Shown piece after piece: positions 1-9,534 of a DNA stretch of 64,000 bases (position 1 is the stretch's first letter; each line of letters begins with the position of its first letter). Both the position numbers and the translations under genes were made by a program. A model generated the notes under the pieces. The model was not told where the DNA came from. It saw nothing but the letters and a program-made list of their open reading frames with translations, and made no database searches. Location of the stretch: NCBI RefSeq assembly GCF_029338255.1, contig NZ_CP119787.1, positions 1,426,001-1,490,000 on the forward strand, read 5' to 3'. The stretch is from Haloarcula halobia. Its GTDB lineage: Archaea > Halobacteriota > Halobacteria > Halobacteriales > Haloarculaceae.

Positions 1-193
1 AGTCGTCCCCGTTCCCGGTGAGGTAGTCGTCGATGCGGTCCAGCAGCGGGTGGTCCGCGCCGGCGTCTGCGTCCGGTTGCGTGGGGAACGAGACCGAGAT
101 GATGCGCTCCCCCGCCTCGCCGAGCTGGACGTACCGCTCCAGGTAGTCCGACTCGCGGGCGTAGATACCGGCGTCCCCCGTCGGTGCGCTCAT
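1..193 (-). CDS. Methylated-DNA--protein-cysteine methyltransferase-like protein, N-terminal part (runs off the window)
   Basis: Partial gene: only the first 64 codons are inside the window. The reverse-strand reading begins MSAPTGDAGIYARESDYL and continues as an acidic haloarchaeal sequence with no stop up to base 1. The segments YARESDYLERYVQLG and RIISVSFP match what I recall of the N-terminal domain of haloarchaeal O6-alkylguanine-DNA alkyltransferase (MGMT/Ogt) proteins, which repair alkylated guanine by transfer to a cysteine. The catalytic PCHR motif lies outside the window, so the name rests on N-terminal resemblance only. It is divergent from trpC. Confidence 0.55.
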   Translation of the reverse strand, partial: MSAPTGDAGIYARESDYLERYVQLGEAGERIISVSFPTQPDADAGADHPLLDRIDDYLTGNGDD

Positions 194-302
194 GTCCCTA
201 TCCTCGGCGGGTCGCCCCTTCAAGATTCGCCCCTCTGGTGGGGTCGCTCTGCGGTCGCCGGTCGGCGGGCGCTGCCGATGCCGCCCGGCCCGACTGCGCA
301 AG

Positions 303-336
303 CCTTATGAACATCTCTGTACGTTAGTGTACGGTA
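303..336 (+). promoter_or_regulatory. trpCBA promoter with paired TGTACG boxes
   Basis: A TATA-like CCTTATGA at 303-310 lies about 27 bases before the trpC ATG, which suggests a leaderless transcript. Between them are two copies of TGTACG at 318-323 and 328-333, exactly 10 bp (one helical turn) apart and overlapping the likely start site. That position suits a repressor operator. The similarity to the TGTACA TRP box of the Methanothermobacter TrpY regulator is from memory, and binding here is inference. Confidence 0.45.
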
Positions 337-1128
337 ATGGACGCTAGTGAGGAAGAGATGGCACCCGAAGTCGCCTCGATACTGGCGGCGGCCCGCGAGC
401 GCGGCGGCGGTGGCGAGCGCGTCTCGGTCGACGACGCGTGGTCGTTGCCCGACGCCGTCGCCCGCGCCGAGGGAGACGGCCGCGTGCCGCTCATCGCGGA
501 GGTGAAACCGACGAGTCCGACCGCCGACGGCGAGCGGACCGACGACCCGGTCGCACTCGCCCAGCAGATGGTCGCCGGCGGGGCCGCCGCCCTGTCGGTG
601 TTGACTGAACCCGAGCACTTCGGCGGGTCCGCCGAGACGCTCCGGCGGGTGCGCGAGGCCGTCGACGTGCCGGTCCTCCGGAAGGACTTCGTCCTCTACG
701 AGGACCAGCTCGACGTCGTGGCGGCAGACGTGATCCTGCTCATCGTCCGGTTCCTCGAGGAGGAGGGCACGGACGACCTCGCGGACCTGCTCGCGGCCGC
801 TCGCGACCGCGGCTTCCAGGTCCTCGTCGAGGCTCACACCGAATCGGAGGTCGAGACGGCCCTGGCGGCCGGTGCCGAGATCATCGGCGTCAACAACCGC
901 GACCTCTCGATGCTCGAGGTCGACCTCTCGACGTTCGAGCGCGTCTCGGCGTCGGTCCCCGAGAGCGTCACCCTCATTGCGGAAAGCGGCATACACACGC
1001 CCGACGACGTCACGCGGATGCGCCGTGCCGGCGCGGACGCGCTGCTCGTCGGGTCGGCCATCATGGACCACGGCGGCGATTCGGACGTGACCGAGAACAC
1101 CCGACGACTCACGGAGACACAGACATGA
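337..1128 (+). CDS. trpC: Indole-3-glycerol-phosphate synthase
   Basis: 263 residues, the usual length of the monofunctional enzyme. It converts carboxyphenylaminodeoxyribulose phosphate to indole-3-glycerol phosphate, with loss of CO2 and water, in tryptophan synthesis. A TIM barrel is evident: EVKPTSP with the catalytic Lys near residue 57, LRKDF with a second active-site Lys near 116, the VNNRDL strand near 185-190, and a C-terminal phosphate-binding [14 protein letters not shown] region. The ATG at 337 follows the TATA element directly. The stop overlaps the start of trpB by four bases (ATGA), so the genes are translationally coupled. TrpD, TrpF and the tryptophan-specific TrpE/G are not adjacent and must be encoded elsewhere. 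Confidence 0.97.
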   Translation: MDASEEEMAPEVASILAAARERGGGGERVSVDDAWSLPDAVARAEGDGRVPLIAEVKPTSPTADGERTDDPVALAQQMVAGGAAALSVLTEPEHFGGSAETLRRVREAVDVPVLRKDFVLYEDQLDVVAADVILLIVRFLEEEGTDDLADLLAAARDRGFQVLVEAHTESEVETALAAGAEIIGVNNRDLSMLEVDLSTFERVSASVPESVTLIAESGIHTPDDVTRMRRAGADALLVGSAIMDHGGDSDVTENTRRLTETQT

Positions 1129-2387
1129 GCACGGACGACGCACACGACCCCAAGTTCGGCGAGTACGGCGGACAGTACGTCCCGGAGGCACTGATGCCGG
1201 CAATCGAGGAGCTGGCCGACGCCTACCGGCGGTACGTACTGGAAAACGAGGACGGCTTCATGGACGAGTTCCGCGAGCGCCTGGCCGACTTCGGCGGCCG
1301 GCCGACCCCGCTGCAGTACGCAGACCAGCTCTCGGAGCGCTACGACACCGACGTCTACCTGAAACGGGAGGACCTGCTCCACGGCGGCGCGCACAAGCTC
1401 AACAACGCGCTCGGGCAGGTACTCCTGGCGAAGTACATGGGCAAAGAGCGCATCATCGCCGAGACGGGGGCCGGCCAGCACGGCACCGCGACGGCGATGG
1501 CCGCCGCGCACCTGGACATGCCCTGCGAGATATACATGGGCGAGACGGACATCGCGCGCCAGCGCCCCAACGTCTTCCGGATGCGCATCAACGGTGCCGA
1601 GGTCAACCCGGTGACGGTGGGCCGCGGGACGCTCAAGGAGGCCATCTCCGAGACGATGCGCGACTGGGCGACAACCGTCGAGACGACTCACTACGTCATC
1701 GGGAGCGTCGTCGGCCCGCACCCCTTCCCGAAGATGGTCAGGGACTTCCAGTCGGTCATCTCCGAGGAGGCCCGCGAGCAGTGCATCGAGAAGACCGGCG
1801 ACCTGCCCGACGCCGTGCTCGCCTGTGCCGGTGGCGGGTCGAACACGATGGGTACGTTCGCCGAGTTCGTGGACGACTCCGAAGTTGACCTCTATGCCGT
1901 CGAGGCCGGGGGTTCGTCGCTCCAGGTCGACGAGGAGAAGGGGGTCGCGCCCAACTCCGCGTCCCTGTCGACGGGCGGCGAGGGCGTCCTGCACGGTGCG
2001 CGGACGAAACTCCTGCAGGACCGCGACGGGCAGATCATGGAGTCACACTCCATCTCGGCCGGACTGGACTACGCCGGCGTCGGCCCGGAGCTCGCACATC
2101 TGGTCGACGAGGGCCGCGTGACCCCGGTGAACGTCGACGACGACGCCGCGCTCGAGGCGTTCCACCGCCTCTCGCAGGACGAGGGCGTCATCCCCGCACT
2201 GGAGACGGCCCACGCGTTTGGCTTCCTAGAGGGGCACCACGACGAGGTCGGCGACACCGTCGTCGTCAACGTCTCGGGCCGCGGCGACAAGGACCTCGAG
2301 ACGGTCATCGAGGAAACCTCGAAACGCGACCTCGACATCGCGCCGGACCTCTCGTTATTCGAACAGATCGGCGGAGGGGGACGCTGA
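1125..2387 (+). CDS. trpB: Tryptophan synthase beta subunit
   Basis: 420 residues, a normal TrpB1-type length. It condenses indole with serine to make tryptophan, using pyridoxal phosphate. The cofactor Lys is K91 in GGAHKLNN; the phosphate-binding loop is GGGSN near residues 235-239; KREDLLH and ETGAGQHG are also family hallmarks. It begins with YGGQYVPE, the domain that contacts TrpA. It overlaps trpC by four bases upstream and trpA by one base downstream, so the three genes form one operon. The three subunit genes are in the haloarchaeal order C-B-A. Confidence 0.98.
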   Translation: MSTDDAHDPKFGEYGGQYVPEALMPAIEELADAYRRYVLENEDGFMDEFRERLADFGGRPTPLQYADQLSERYDTDVYLKREDLLHGGAHKLNNALGQVLLAKYMGKERIIAETGAGQHGTATAMAAAHLDMPCEIYMGETDIARQRPNVFRMRINGAEVNPVTVGRGTLKEAISETMRDWATTVETTHYVIGSVVGPHPFPKMVRDFQSVISEEAREQCIEKTGDLPDAVLACAGGGSNTMGTFAEFVDDSEVDLYAVEAGGSSLQVDEEKGVAPNSASLSTGGEGVLHGARTKLLQDRDGQIMESHSISAGLDYAGVGPELAHLVDEGRVTPVNVDDDAALEAFHRLSQDEGVIPALETAHAFGFLEGHHDEVGDTVVVNVSGRGDKDLETVIEETSKRDLDIAPDLSLFEQIGGGGR

Positions 2388-3217
2388 TGAGCCTCGAAGC
2401 CGCATTCGCCGACGAACCGGCGTTCGTCCCCTACCTCGCGGCCGGCGACCCGACCTACGGGGCGTCCCTCGAGTACGTCGAGGCGCTGGCCCGCGGCGGC
2501 GCGGACGTCATCGAACTCGGCCTGCCGTTCTCGGAACCCATCGCCGAGGGCAAGACCATCCAGGACGCCATCGTTCGCTCGCTCGAGGCCGGGATGACGC
2601 CGGCACGCTTCTTCGAGTTCGTGGAGGACCTGGACGTGGACGTGCCCGTCGTCTGCATGACCTACTACAACCTCATCTATCAGTACGGTGCGGAGGAGGG
2701 ACCGGGTCCGTTCGTCGAGAGGGCCGCCGAGGTCGGCATCGAGGGCTTCGTCGTCCCCGACCTGCCCGCCGAGGAGGCCGGCCCGCTCCGCGAGGCCTGC
2801 GACGAGTTCGGCCTCGATCTCGTCTTCATCGTCGCGCCGACGACCCGCGGCGAGCGCCTGGAGACGATGATGGACCAGGTCTCGGGCTACGTCTACGTCC
2901 AGGCGCGACTTGGCGTCACCGGCGCGCGCGACGACGTCGACGACGCCACCGAGGAGTCGCTCGCCCGCCTGGCCGACTGGGACGTCCCCAAGGCCGTCGG
3001 CTTCGGTATCAAGACCGGCGAGCACGCCGAACGTATCGTCTCGGCCGGTGCGGACGGCGTCATCGTCGGGTCCGCGCTCGTCGACATCGTCGCCGAGGGC
3101 CACGAGAGCGGGGCGCCCGTCGACGACGTGGCCGACGAACTCGAAGCCAAGGCCCGGGATCTCAAGGAGGGTGCGCTCCGCGGGGCACAGGAACGTCCGC
3201 AACCGGAACGCACATAA
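2387..3217 (+). CDS. trpA: Tryptophan synthase alpha subunit
   Basis: 276 residues, a TIM barrel that cleaves indole-3-glycerol phosphate to indole and glyceraldehyde 3-phosphate. The active-site segment reads [13 protein letters not shown], with the catalytic Glu near residue 43 and a Glu (E50) where the family usually has Asp. The phosphate-binding end is [10 protein letters not shown] followed by [10 protein letters not shown]. It starts at the last base of the trpB stop codon, so it is tightly coupled. The C-terminal residues are charged and not conserved. Confidence 0.97.
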   Translation: MSLEAAFADEPAFVPYLAAGDPTYGASLEYVEALARGGADVIELGLPFSEPIAEGKTIQDAIVRSLEAGMTPARFFEFVEDLDVDVPVVCMTYYNLIYQYGAEEGPGPFVERAAEVGIEGFVVPDLPAEEAGPLREACDEFGLDLVFIVAPTTRGERLETMMDQVSGYVYVQARLGVTGARDDVDDATEESLARLADWDVPKAVGFGIKTGEHAERIVSAGADGVIVGSALVDIVAEGHESGAPVDDVADELEAKARDLKEGALRGAQERPQPERT

Positions 3218-3243
3218 TCGCTCTTGCCACACTCTCGCATATC

Positions 3244-4047
3244 ATGACTGCAGGGAAACGCACACGCCTCGACCGCATCGGGACAGACGAGAAGTACGTC
3301 ATCGTCCCGATGGACCACGGAATCACCATGGGGGCCGTGAAGGGCCTCAAGGACATCGAATCGACCATCGACGCCATCACGCGCGGCGGCGCGGACTCGG
3401 TGCTCACCCAGCGTGGCATCGCCGACCGCGTCCACCCGAACAAGAACGGCGCGGGCTACATCGTCCACCTCAACGGGTCGACGACCATCGGCCCCGACGA
3501 GAACGACAAGCGCATGACGGGTACCGTCGAGGACGCTATCCGTGCCGGCGCCGACGCCGTCTCGGTCCACATCAACGTCGGCAGCCGGTACGAACCCGAG
3601 CAGATAGAGGACCTCGCCGCCCTGACCAGCGAGGCCGAGCGCTACGGCCTGCCCGTCCTGGCGATGAACTACGCCCGCGGCCCGGACATCGACCCCGACG
3701 ACCCCGACTACAACCAGGCCGTGGGCCACGCCGTCCGCATGGCCGAGGAACTGGGCGCGGACGTGGTCAAGACCGGCTACACCGGCGACGCCGAGACGTT
3801 CCAGCACGTCGTCGAGTCCACGTCGCTCCCGGTCGTCATCGCCGGCGGTGCGAAAGGCACCGACGAGGAGACGCTCAGGATGGTCCGTGGTGCGATGGAC
3901 GGCGGCGCTGCCGGCGTCTCGATGGGCCGGTCTATCTTCCAGCACGACGAACCGGAGAAGATCACACGCGCCGTCGCCAGCGTGGTCCACGACGATTCGA
4001 ACGCCGAGGACGCGCTCGAAGCGGCCGAACTGGCCGTCCAGGCCTAG
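3244..4047 (+). CDS. 2-amino-3,7-dideoxy-D-threo-hept-6-ulosonate (ADH) synthase
   Basis: 267 residues of the DhnA/class I FBP-aldolase-like family. In archaea that lack DAHP synthase, this enzyme joins an aspartate-semialdehyde and a sugar-phosphate precursor to give ADH, the first step of the alternative route to 3-dehydroquinate. Visible hallmarks are IVPMDHGI near residues 20-27, a Schiff-base Lys in VVKTGYTGD near 176, and AGGAKGTDEETL with GAAGVSMGRSIF at the C-terminus for phosphate binding. It lies 26 bases after trpA, and the next enzyme of the route is 1.7 kb downstream. That context supports the ADH synthase assignment over fructose-bisphosphate aldolase. Confidence 0.9.
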   Translation: MTAGKRTRLDRIGTDEKYVIVPMDHGITMGAVKGLKDIESTIDAITRGGADSVLTQRGIADRVHPNKNGAGYIVHLNGSTTIGPDENDKRMTGTVEDAIRAGADAVSVHINVGSRYEPEQIEDLAALTSEAERYGLPVLAMNYARGPDIDPDDPDYNQAVGHAVRMAEELGADVVKTGYTGDAETFQHVVESTSLPVVIAGGAKGTDEETLRMVRGAMDGGAAGVSMGRSIFQHDEPEKITRAVASVVHDDSNAEDALEAAELAVQA

Positions 4048-5582
4048 AAACTGAACAGCGACAACACGCGACGGGCGACGGATTCGTCGTCCCGGGCGTC
4101 CGACGCCGAGTCCGGGCCGTCTTCGGCGGACCCGGAGGCTTCGTCCTCCTCGTCTCCGTCGATCGCATTCTCTCCGCCTGAGCCGGTAGCGTCCTCCTCG
4201 TCTCCGTCGGTCGCGCTTACCGCGCCAGCCTCGGAAGCACGCTCTTCGTCTCCGTCGAGGGCCTTTCTCTCGTCTGCGTCGGCGGCGCTCTCGTCGGCAG
4301 GCACCGCCCCGGTGGCCGGGTCGGCATCGGTCTCCACCGACGAGGGCCGAGCAGATTCGGCCGTACCCGAACCTGCTTCTCCGCCCCTCTCCTCAGCGGC
4401 CGGCGTTGGCTCCTCGGACGAGGCCGTGCCCGTCTGTTCGCTGGACTCGTCTCCGCCGGTCGAAGGCGCACTCTCGTCCGGCTCGGTGTCGCTCTCCGGT
4501 AGGTCCACTTCCTCGTCGGCCCCGGACTCCGGCGCCATCGCGTCCGTTTGGGCGGCGGACGGCGCTTCGGTCTCTTCTCCCGTCTCGGTCCCATCGGGGT
4601 GACTCGTCTGCTCGTCTGACTCCCCGGCCATTGCCGACTCCCGATCGCCACCGCGGTCCCCACGGGCCGTCTCGGGGTCCCGCGAATCTGACCCGCCGTC
4701 GTCCGACGACGTGGACGGGTTGACGACCGTCCCGCCGTCGGTCGGTTCGAGCGGTCGAGCCGTCTCGCCGCCCGGGCCCGCCCCGTCGCTGTGCAGGGAC
4801 TGCTCGCCGCTCGTGGTAGTTCCGTCCGACGGCGGCGCCCCCTGGAGTCCGAGGTCCCCACGCTCGGCGCCGACAAGTTCCCTGGCGATCTTCCGATAGG
4901 CTATCGAGGCACCGCTGTTCGGCGCGTTCGAGACGACGGGGCGACCCCTGTCCTGGGAGTGGGGGACCGCCTCGTCCTCGGGGACGTGACCGAGTAGTTC
5001 CACCTCGAGGAACTCGGCGACCCGGTCGGCTCCGGGCGAGGCGCCCGTCCCGGACTTCGTGAGGACGAGGCCCCGGACGTCACAGTCGACGCGCTCGGCG
5101 AGCTGTTTCGTGTTCTGGACGTTGCGGACCGAGGCCACCCGCGGCGTCGAGACGAGGATCACCTCGTCGGCGACCTGCATCGGCCGCACCGTCTCCTCGC
5201 TCAACCCCGCTGGCGTATCCAGCAGGACGATGTCGTAGTGCCACCGGAGCGTCTCGACGACGTCCGGGAGGCGTCGGAGGTCGGTCTCCGCGTACCCCTG
5301 GAGGTCCGTCCCGCTGGGAACCACCGAGAGCCCCGAGTCCGTCTCGTAGGTCGCCGCCTCGATGCCACACTCGCCCGCGAGGACGTCGTGGAGCGTCGTC
5401 GCCTCCGTGACGTCGATGTCCACGTCGAGGAAGTCCACGAGGTTCGCCATCGCCAGGTCGAGTTCGACCGTGACGGTGGAGTACCCCGCTGCGGCGAGCG
5501 ACGCCCCGAGGTTGATACTCGTCGTTGTCTTGCCCACACCACCCTTGGCCCCAGCTATCGCACAGGCGAATCTGTTGTTCAT
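4044..5582 (-). CDS. MinD/ParA-like ATPase with long disordered acidic C-terminal tail
   Basis: 512 residues in two very different halves. Residues 1 to about 245 are a MinD/ParA ATPase: deviant Walker A GAKGGVGKTTT at 11-21, VVELDLAMANL-type switch, LLDTPAGLS Walker B, and a conserved LTKSG near 205. Residues from about 250 to 500 are almost only Ser, Thr, Gly, Glu, Asp, Pro and Ala, so disordered and highly acidic. The chain then ends in VARRVLSLFSF, a short basic-hydrophobic segment that could touch a membrane or partner. MinD4 of Haloferax, which positions polar structures, also has a long C-terminal extension; orthology is not shown here. The gene is convergent with ADH synthase, with a four-base overlap, and sits inside the aromatic gene block without an obvious metabolic link. 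Confidence 0.85.
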   Translation of the reverse strand: MNNRFACAIAGAKGGVGKTTTSINLGASLAAAGYSTVTVELDLAMANLVDFLDVDIDVTEATTLHDVLAGECGIEAATYETDSGLSVVPSGTDLQGYAETDLRRLPDVVETLRWHYDIVLLDTPAGLSEETVRPMQVADEVILVSTPRVASVRNVQNTKQLAERVDCDVRGLVLTKSGTGASPGADRVAEFLEVELLGHVPEDEAVPHSQDRGRPVVSNAPNSGASIAYRKIARELVGAERGDLGLQGAPPSDGTTTSGEQSLHSDGAGPGGETARPLEPTDGGTVVNPSTSSDDGGSDSRDPETARGDRGGDRESAMAGESDEQTSHPDGTETGEETEAPSAAQTDAMAPESGADEEVDLPESDTEPDESAPSTGGDESSEQTGTASSEEPTPAAEERGGEAGSGTAESARPSSVETDADPATGAVPADESAADADERKALDGDEERASEAGAVSATDGDEEDATGSGGENAIDGDEEDEASGSAEDGPDSASDARDDESVARRVLSLFSF

Positions 5583-5769
5583 AATTTACGAACCAGATAG
5601 CAGTATCTGTTACTCAGTTATTAGATGAGATTGATAACTCTTGCGCCCGTGTTATCTACGATGGATCCGCTCGGTCGTCTCGGCACGGTCGGGTCCGCCG
5701 ACCGTGTCTGCGGACGACCGGGCTACGGGTTCCGCCACGTTCAAGCCCCATCGTCGCGGACGTGGGCGT

Positions 5770-6936
5770 ATGACACGAAGCGTGTGGCTCAAGGCCGACG
5801 ACGAGGTCGGCGACTGGGAGACGCGAAAGCGACGGATCACCGCTGGTCTCGAGGCCGGCGTCGACTGGGTGCTGGTCGACGAGACCGACGTCGAACGGGT
5901 CCGTGACCTCGGTGCGGTCGACGTCGCGGCCCTCTCCAACGGCGACGTCCACGTCATGGACGCCGAGGGCGAGGACTCCGAGGCGGACGCGACCGTCGTG
6001 GGCAAGGACGGCGAGGGCGACGGTACCGTCGACCTCCCGACGGACTTCTCCGGGTCTGCGGACCTCTCTGCGCTGCGCCGCGACGGGACCGCCGCCGAGG
6101 GCGGCTACGTCCGTATCTTCGACGAGGACTACGAGGCCTTCGCCGAGGAAGTCGCGAAGGCGGCCGACTACACCATCGTCATCGGCGAGGACTGGCAGAT
6201 CATCCCGCTCGAGAACCTCATCGCCCGCGTCGGCGACGAGACCGACCTCATCACCGGCGTCCAGAGCGCCGAGGACGCTCGGACGGCCTACGAGACGCTC
6301 GAACACGGGGCCGACGGCGTTCTGCTGGACACCGACGACGTCGACGAGATACGCAAGACTGTGGAGGTCCGCGACGAGATGGGGCGCGAACAGGTCGATC
6401 TCGAGTACGCCACCGTCACCGCCGTCGAACAGACCGGGTCTGCCGACCGCGTCTGCATCGATACGGGCAACCTGATGGACCACGACGAGGGCATGCTCGT
6501 CGGGTCGATGGCTCGCGGCCTCTTTTTCGTCCACGCCGAGACGGCCGAGTCGCCCTACGTCGCCTCGCGCCCCTTCCGGGTCAACGCCGGTGCCGTCCAC
6601 GCCTACGTCCGCACGCCCGACGGCGGGACCAAGTACCTCTCGGAGCTGCAGTCCGGCGACGAGGTGCAGGTCGTCGACGAGAACGGCCACACCCGCGAGG
6701 CGATCGTCGGCCGCGCGAAGATCGAGAAGCGCCCGATGTTCCGCGTCCAGGCCGAGACCGAGGCGGGCGACCGCATCGAGACGCTGCTGCAGAACGCAGA
6801 GACCATCAAGGTCCACACGCGCGACGGCCGCACCGCCGTCACGGACCTCGAGGTCGGCGACGAGATACTCGTCCACTACGAGGACACGGCGACGCACTTC
6901 GGCGAGAAGATCGAAGAGAGCATCATCGAGAAGTGA
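5770..6936 (+). CDS. 3-dehydroquinate synthase II (archaeal type)
   Basis: 388 residues starting MTRSVWLKADDEV. The reading frame is open further upstream, but that part is low-complexity and this ATG matches the start I recall for haloarchaeal proteins. The enzyme converts ADH oxidatively to 3-dehydroquinate, and is unrelated to bacterial AroB. Family features visible are TGNLMDHDEGMLVGSMARGL, HAETAESPYVASRPFRVNAG and the C-terminal VGRAKIEKRPMF barrel. It works directly after ADH synthase. An AT-rich divergent promoter region separates it from the MinD-like gene. Confidence 0.95.
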   Translation: MTRSVWLKADDEVGDWETRKRRITAGLEAGVDWVLVDETDVERVRDLGAVDVAALSNGDVHVMDAEGEDSEADATVVGKDGEGDGTVDLPTDFSGSADLSALRRDGTAAEGGYVRIFDEDYEAFAEEVAKAADYTIVIGEDWQIIPLENLIARVGDETDLITGVQSAEDARTAYETLEHGADGVLLDTDDVDEIRKTVEVRDEMGREQVDLEYATVTAVEQTGSADRVCIDTGNLMDHDEGMLVGSMARGLFFVHAETAESPYVASRPFRVNAGAVHAYVRTPDGGTKYLSELQSGDEVQVVDENGHTREAIVGRAKIEKRPMFRVQAETEAGDRIETLLQNAETIKVHTRDGRTAVTDLEVGDEILVHYEDTATHFGEKIEESIIEK

Positions 6937-7019
6937 GGCGGGCCGCTGTCGGGCCGCTCCTCTCACTCGTCGAGAATCGTTGACGGTCTCTATCCCCTCC
7001 GGGCGCCTCTCTCCACCCG

Positions 7020-7552
7020 GTGACGCCGATGCCAGACACCGCTTCCCCCGTGGCAACGTCACGCGAGGGCGCTCGTCGCCGTTCTCGCGACGACGTCCTC
7101 GCTTCCCGGTCTCTTCCGGCCGGGCTGGCCGCGCTGTGGCTCTCGGAGGTGGTCCCGGCCACGCTCAACGGCACGCCGCCGCTGCTCGTCGCGGAACAGG
7201 GGCCACAGGCGCTCGTCTCGCACTCCCCCGACCTCGCGGTCGTCGTCCCCGCGCTGGCCGTGGTCGCGCGGTGGCTCTGGCAGCGGCGGGCCTGGGAGTA
7301 CGTGTTCGCTGGCGTCGCACTCGTCTTCGGGGCACTGCTCGCGCCGGCGATCACCGGCACGCCCGCGCTCTTTCTCGCCGGCGGGTGACCCTGCCGCTCG
7401 TTGCCGTCGGCTTCACCGCGCTCCCGGTGGTCGTCGCGGCGGCCTCCGCCGTCGGCTACCTCCGCCGGATTCCCGGGGCCGACCGGGACGTCCGTCGGGA
7501 CGCCGCGGACTGGCGACGGGGGTCGCTCACGACGTCACGGACGTGGGTCTGA
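7020..7552 (+). pseudogene. Frameshifted remnant of a haloarchaeal multi-pass membrane protein
   Basis: Two adjacent hydrophobic reading frames look like one protein. The first (7020-7388) has LWLSEVVPATLNGTPP and WEYVFAGVALVFGALL, the pattern I recall from the C-terminal half of a haloarchaeal membrane family of unknown function. It stops at 7386-7388. The next frame continues from about 7385 as VTLPLVAVGFTALPVV plus a further helix ending YLRRIPGADRD and stopping at 7552. A single shift near 7380-7390 would join them. The N-terminal helices of the family are missing too, so the gene seems truncated as well as frameshifted. A sequencing error could explain the shift but not the missing start. 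Confidence 0.55.
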
Positions 7553-8747
7553 GCACCAGCGCCGATAGCCCGGCGAGGACCAGCAGGACGGCCCCGAGGG
7601 CGAACGACTCCGACCACCCCACGCGCGCCACGAGGATGCCCGTCACCGTCCCGCCGAAGATACCCCCCGGAATCTTCGCCGAGTAGACGAGCGCGTAGTT
7701 CTCAGAGGAGCGCGCTCGCCCGTAGTACTCACCGACCAGCGAGGGGAAGATGGCGAAGACGGGACTCCGGAAGAAGGCCGTCCCGGCGACCAGCACGACG
7801 AACAGCGCCGCCAGGCCCGACAGACCGCTGAGTATCGCCCCGCCCAGCGAGAGGCCGCCCAGGACCAGCGAGACGCCGACGGTCCGCTCGCCGCCGACGC
7901 GGTCCGAGAGCGTGCTCATCACCATGACGCCCAGCGCGTCGGCCAGCGCGACGACGGACGCGACGGTGGTCGCCGTCCCCGGGTCCAATCCCAGGCCGGT
8001 CGTGAACCCGACCGACTGGCCGATGAGCATCAGGCCGACGCCGTCGACGACCAGCATCACCCAGTAGAGCACCCAGAACTGCCAGGTGCCGACGACAGTC
8101 CGCCACCCGACGCTCGCGTCGACGTCGACGGCCCGGTCGGACGTCGTCTCCCCTTTCGGTGCTTCGTCGCGTTTCGGCGGGTCGCGGACGACGATCGTCC
8201 CCAGGAGCCCCAGTCCCCCGACCAGCGCGCCGAGGGCCAGCAGCGTGCCCGTATACGAGGCGTCGATGCGGGTCTGGACCAGGGGGATGACGACGACGCT
8301 CACGGCACTGAACGCAGTCGTGACCACCCCCGTCGCCAGTCCGCGGCGGTCGGTGAACCACTTCACGGGCGTGTTGACAGCGACGGTGTAGGCCATCCCG
8401 CTGCCGACGCCCCCGAGGCCGTAGGCCAACGCGGCGACCGGGTAGGTCGTCGCCAGCCCCAGGCCGGCGTAGCCGGCACACATGAGGACTGACCCGATAC
8501 CGAGCACCGCACGAGGACCGTACCGGTCGCGGATGCCGCCGGCCGGGAACTGGACCACCGTCTGGGCGACGACGAACAGGGTGAAGACGGTCCCGAGTGC
8601 CGCCGGCGAGGCGCCGACGCGGGCCCCGACGGCACCGCTGAGCGTCGTCCAGACGAACTGGTAGGTCCCGGACGCACCCATCACACCCGCGGCGACGGCG
8701 ACCAGCACCCACCGTCCCGCCGACCGGTCGGCGACGTCGTCGGCCAC
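7527..8747 (-). CDS. MFS transporter, oxalate/formate antiporter-like
   Basis: 406 residues with twelve predicted membrane helices. Signature pieces are the loop 2-3 motif GGIRDRYGPRAVL, FTDRRGLATGV in the first half, and DRVGGERTVG in the loop 8-9 repeat. These are typical of the OFA (oxalate:formate antiporter) branch of the major facilitator superfamily. The substrate cannot be told from sequence. The stop lies within the 3' end of the opposite-strand membrane remnant (overlap of about 26 bases). It is followed at once on the same strand by the zinc-ribbon membrane protein gene, four bases away. Confidence 0.85.
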   Translation of the reverse strand: MADDVADRSAGRWVLVAVAAGVMGASGTYQFVWTTLSGAVGARVGASPAALGTVFTLFVVAQTVVQFPAGGIRDRYGPRAVLGIGSVLMCAGYAGLGLATTYPVAALAYGLGGVGSGMAYTVAVNTPVKWFTDRRGLATGVVTTAFSAVSVVVIPLVQTRIDASYTGTLLALGALVGGLGLLGTIVVRDPPKRDEAPKGETTSDRAVDVDASVGWRTVVGTWQFWVLYWVMLVVDGVGLMLIGQSVGFTTGLGLDPGTATTVASVVALADALGVMVMSTLSDRVGGERTVGVSLVLGGLSLGGAILSGLSGLAALFVVLVAGTAFFRSPVFAIFPSLVGEYYGRARSSENYALVYSAKIPGGIFGGTVTGILVARVGWSESFALGAVLLVLAGLSALVLRPTSVTS

Positions 8748-8750
8748 AGT

Positions 8751-9164
8751 TCAGCGGTCGTGCTCGGCGTCGACCGGTTCGAGGCGGGTCGTACACCAGT
8801 GACAGAACTCGAGGTCCTCGTCGAGCTCCTGTCCGCAGTTGGGGCAGGTCTCACCGTCGACGACCTCCGTTGCCTGGTTCTCCCGGGTGGCCATCCAGTA
8901 TGCGTCGGCCATGCTGAGTGCCGTGATGGCGAGCAGCGCTATCGAGGCCTCCAGCGGCAGCGCCCGGGAGGCCGCGACGATCGCCTCGATGGAGAGCTCG
9001 TCGGGCATGACGTCGCCGCCCACCAGCAGCGACGTCGTGCTGACGACGAGGCCGAACCACAGAATCGCCCGCAGCCATTCCCGCAGGTAGACGTGCCCGA
9101 GACCGGGGTAGACGAAGGCGAGCAAGGCGGCGAGCCACGGCCGCTTGCGTCCTGTCTCGCTCAT
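8751..9164 (-). CDS. Membrane protein with C-terminal zinc ribbon (DUF7575-like)
   Basis: 137 residues from MSETGRKRPWLAALL. It has a first hydrophobic helix pair (LLAFVYPGLGHVYL, LWFGLVVSTTSLLVG), a third helix near residues 75-95, and a C-terminal ribbon CPNCGQELDEDLEFCHWC with four metal-binding cysteines. The arrangement of a TM2-like helical hairpin plus zinc ribbon is common in haloarchaea, where the ribbon is, as I recall, called DUF7575. Its role is unknown. The reading frame stays open upstream, but that sequence is arginine-rich and not protein-like. It is probably cotranscribed ahead of the MFS gene. Confidence 0.8.
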   Translation of the reverse strand: MSETGRKRPWLAALLAFVYPGLGHVYLREWLRAILWFGLVVSTTSLLVGGDVMPDELSIEAIVAASRALPLEASIALLAITALSMADAYWMATRENQATEVVDGETCPNCGQELDEDLEFCHWCTTRLEPVDAEHDR

Positions 9165-9534
9165 TAATGGCGTCTCGGTCACGAACCACCCTATATCTTC
9201 CCCTTCGGAGAGTTTCGGCTGATTCCGGCGCTTCAGAGGCGCTCCGAATCGTTTGTTTCGCTCCGCTCGGTCCTGATCGCTCGCCGCCGCGTGCGAAGCG
9301 CCGCGCCGCCGGGCCGTGCTCGACGCCGTTTGGCCACTGCACCCGGCGACAGTCGCGCTCATACGGCACGTGGGCCCTGGCGAGTCCTCAACGGTTGATA
9401 GAACAAGAGTGCTGCACAGAGAAGACTAGCTCAGCACAACGACTGCACGTCTCTCGCACGTTTCCCGCTGAATCGGCCGTTCAAGGCATTACGCACATCC
9501 ATAGAGCAGCACTATCGATACATCGAGAAGGGAG
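9165..9534. other. Noncoding spacer at the left edge of the accessory island
   Basis: No convincing gene on either strand. Base composition drops towards the right, marking the start of a more AT-rich stretch. A weak inverted pair AGTGCTGC (9408-9415) / GCAGCACT (9507-9514) is present but is too short to call a mobile element. Confidence 0.5.

Noticed and set aside
9408-9514. Possible MITE with inverted ends AGTGCTGC / GCAGCACT
   Set aside because: Only eight matching bases, with no target duplication and no similarity beyond the ends; too weak to call a mobile element.
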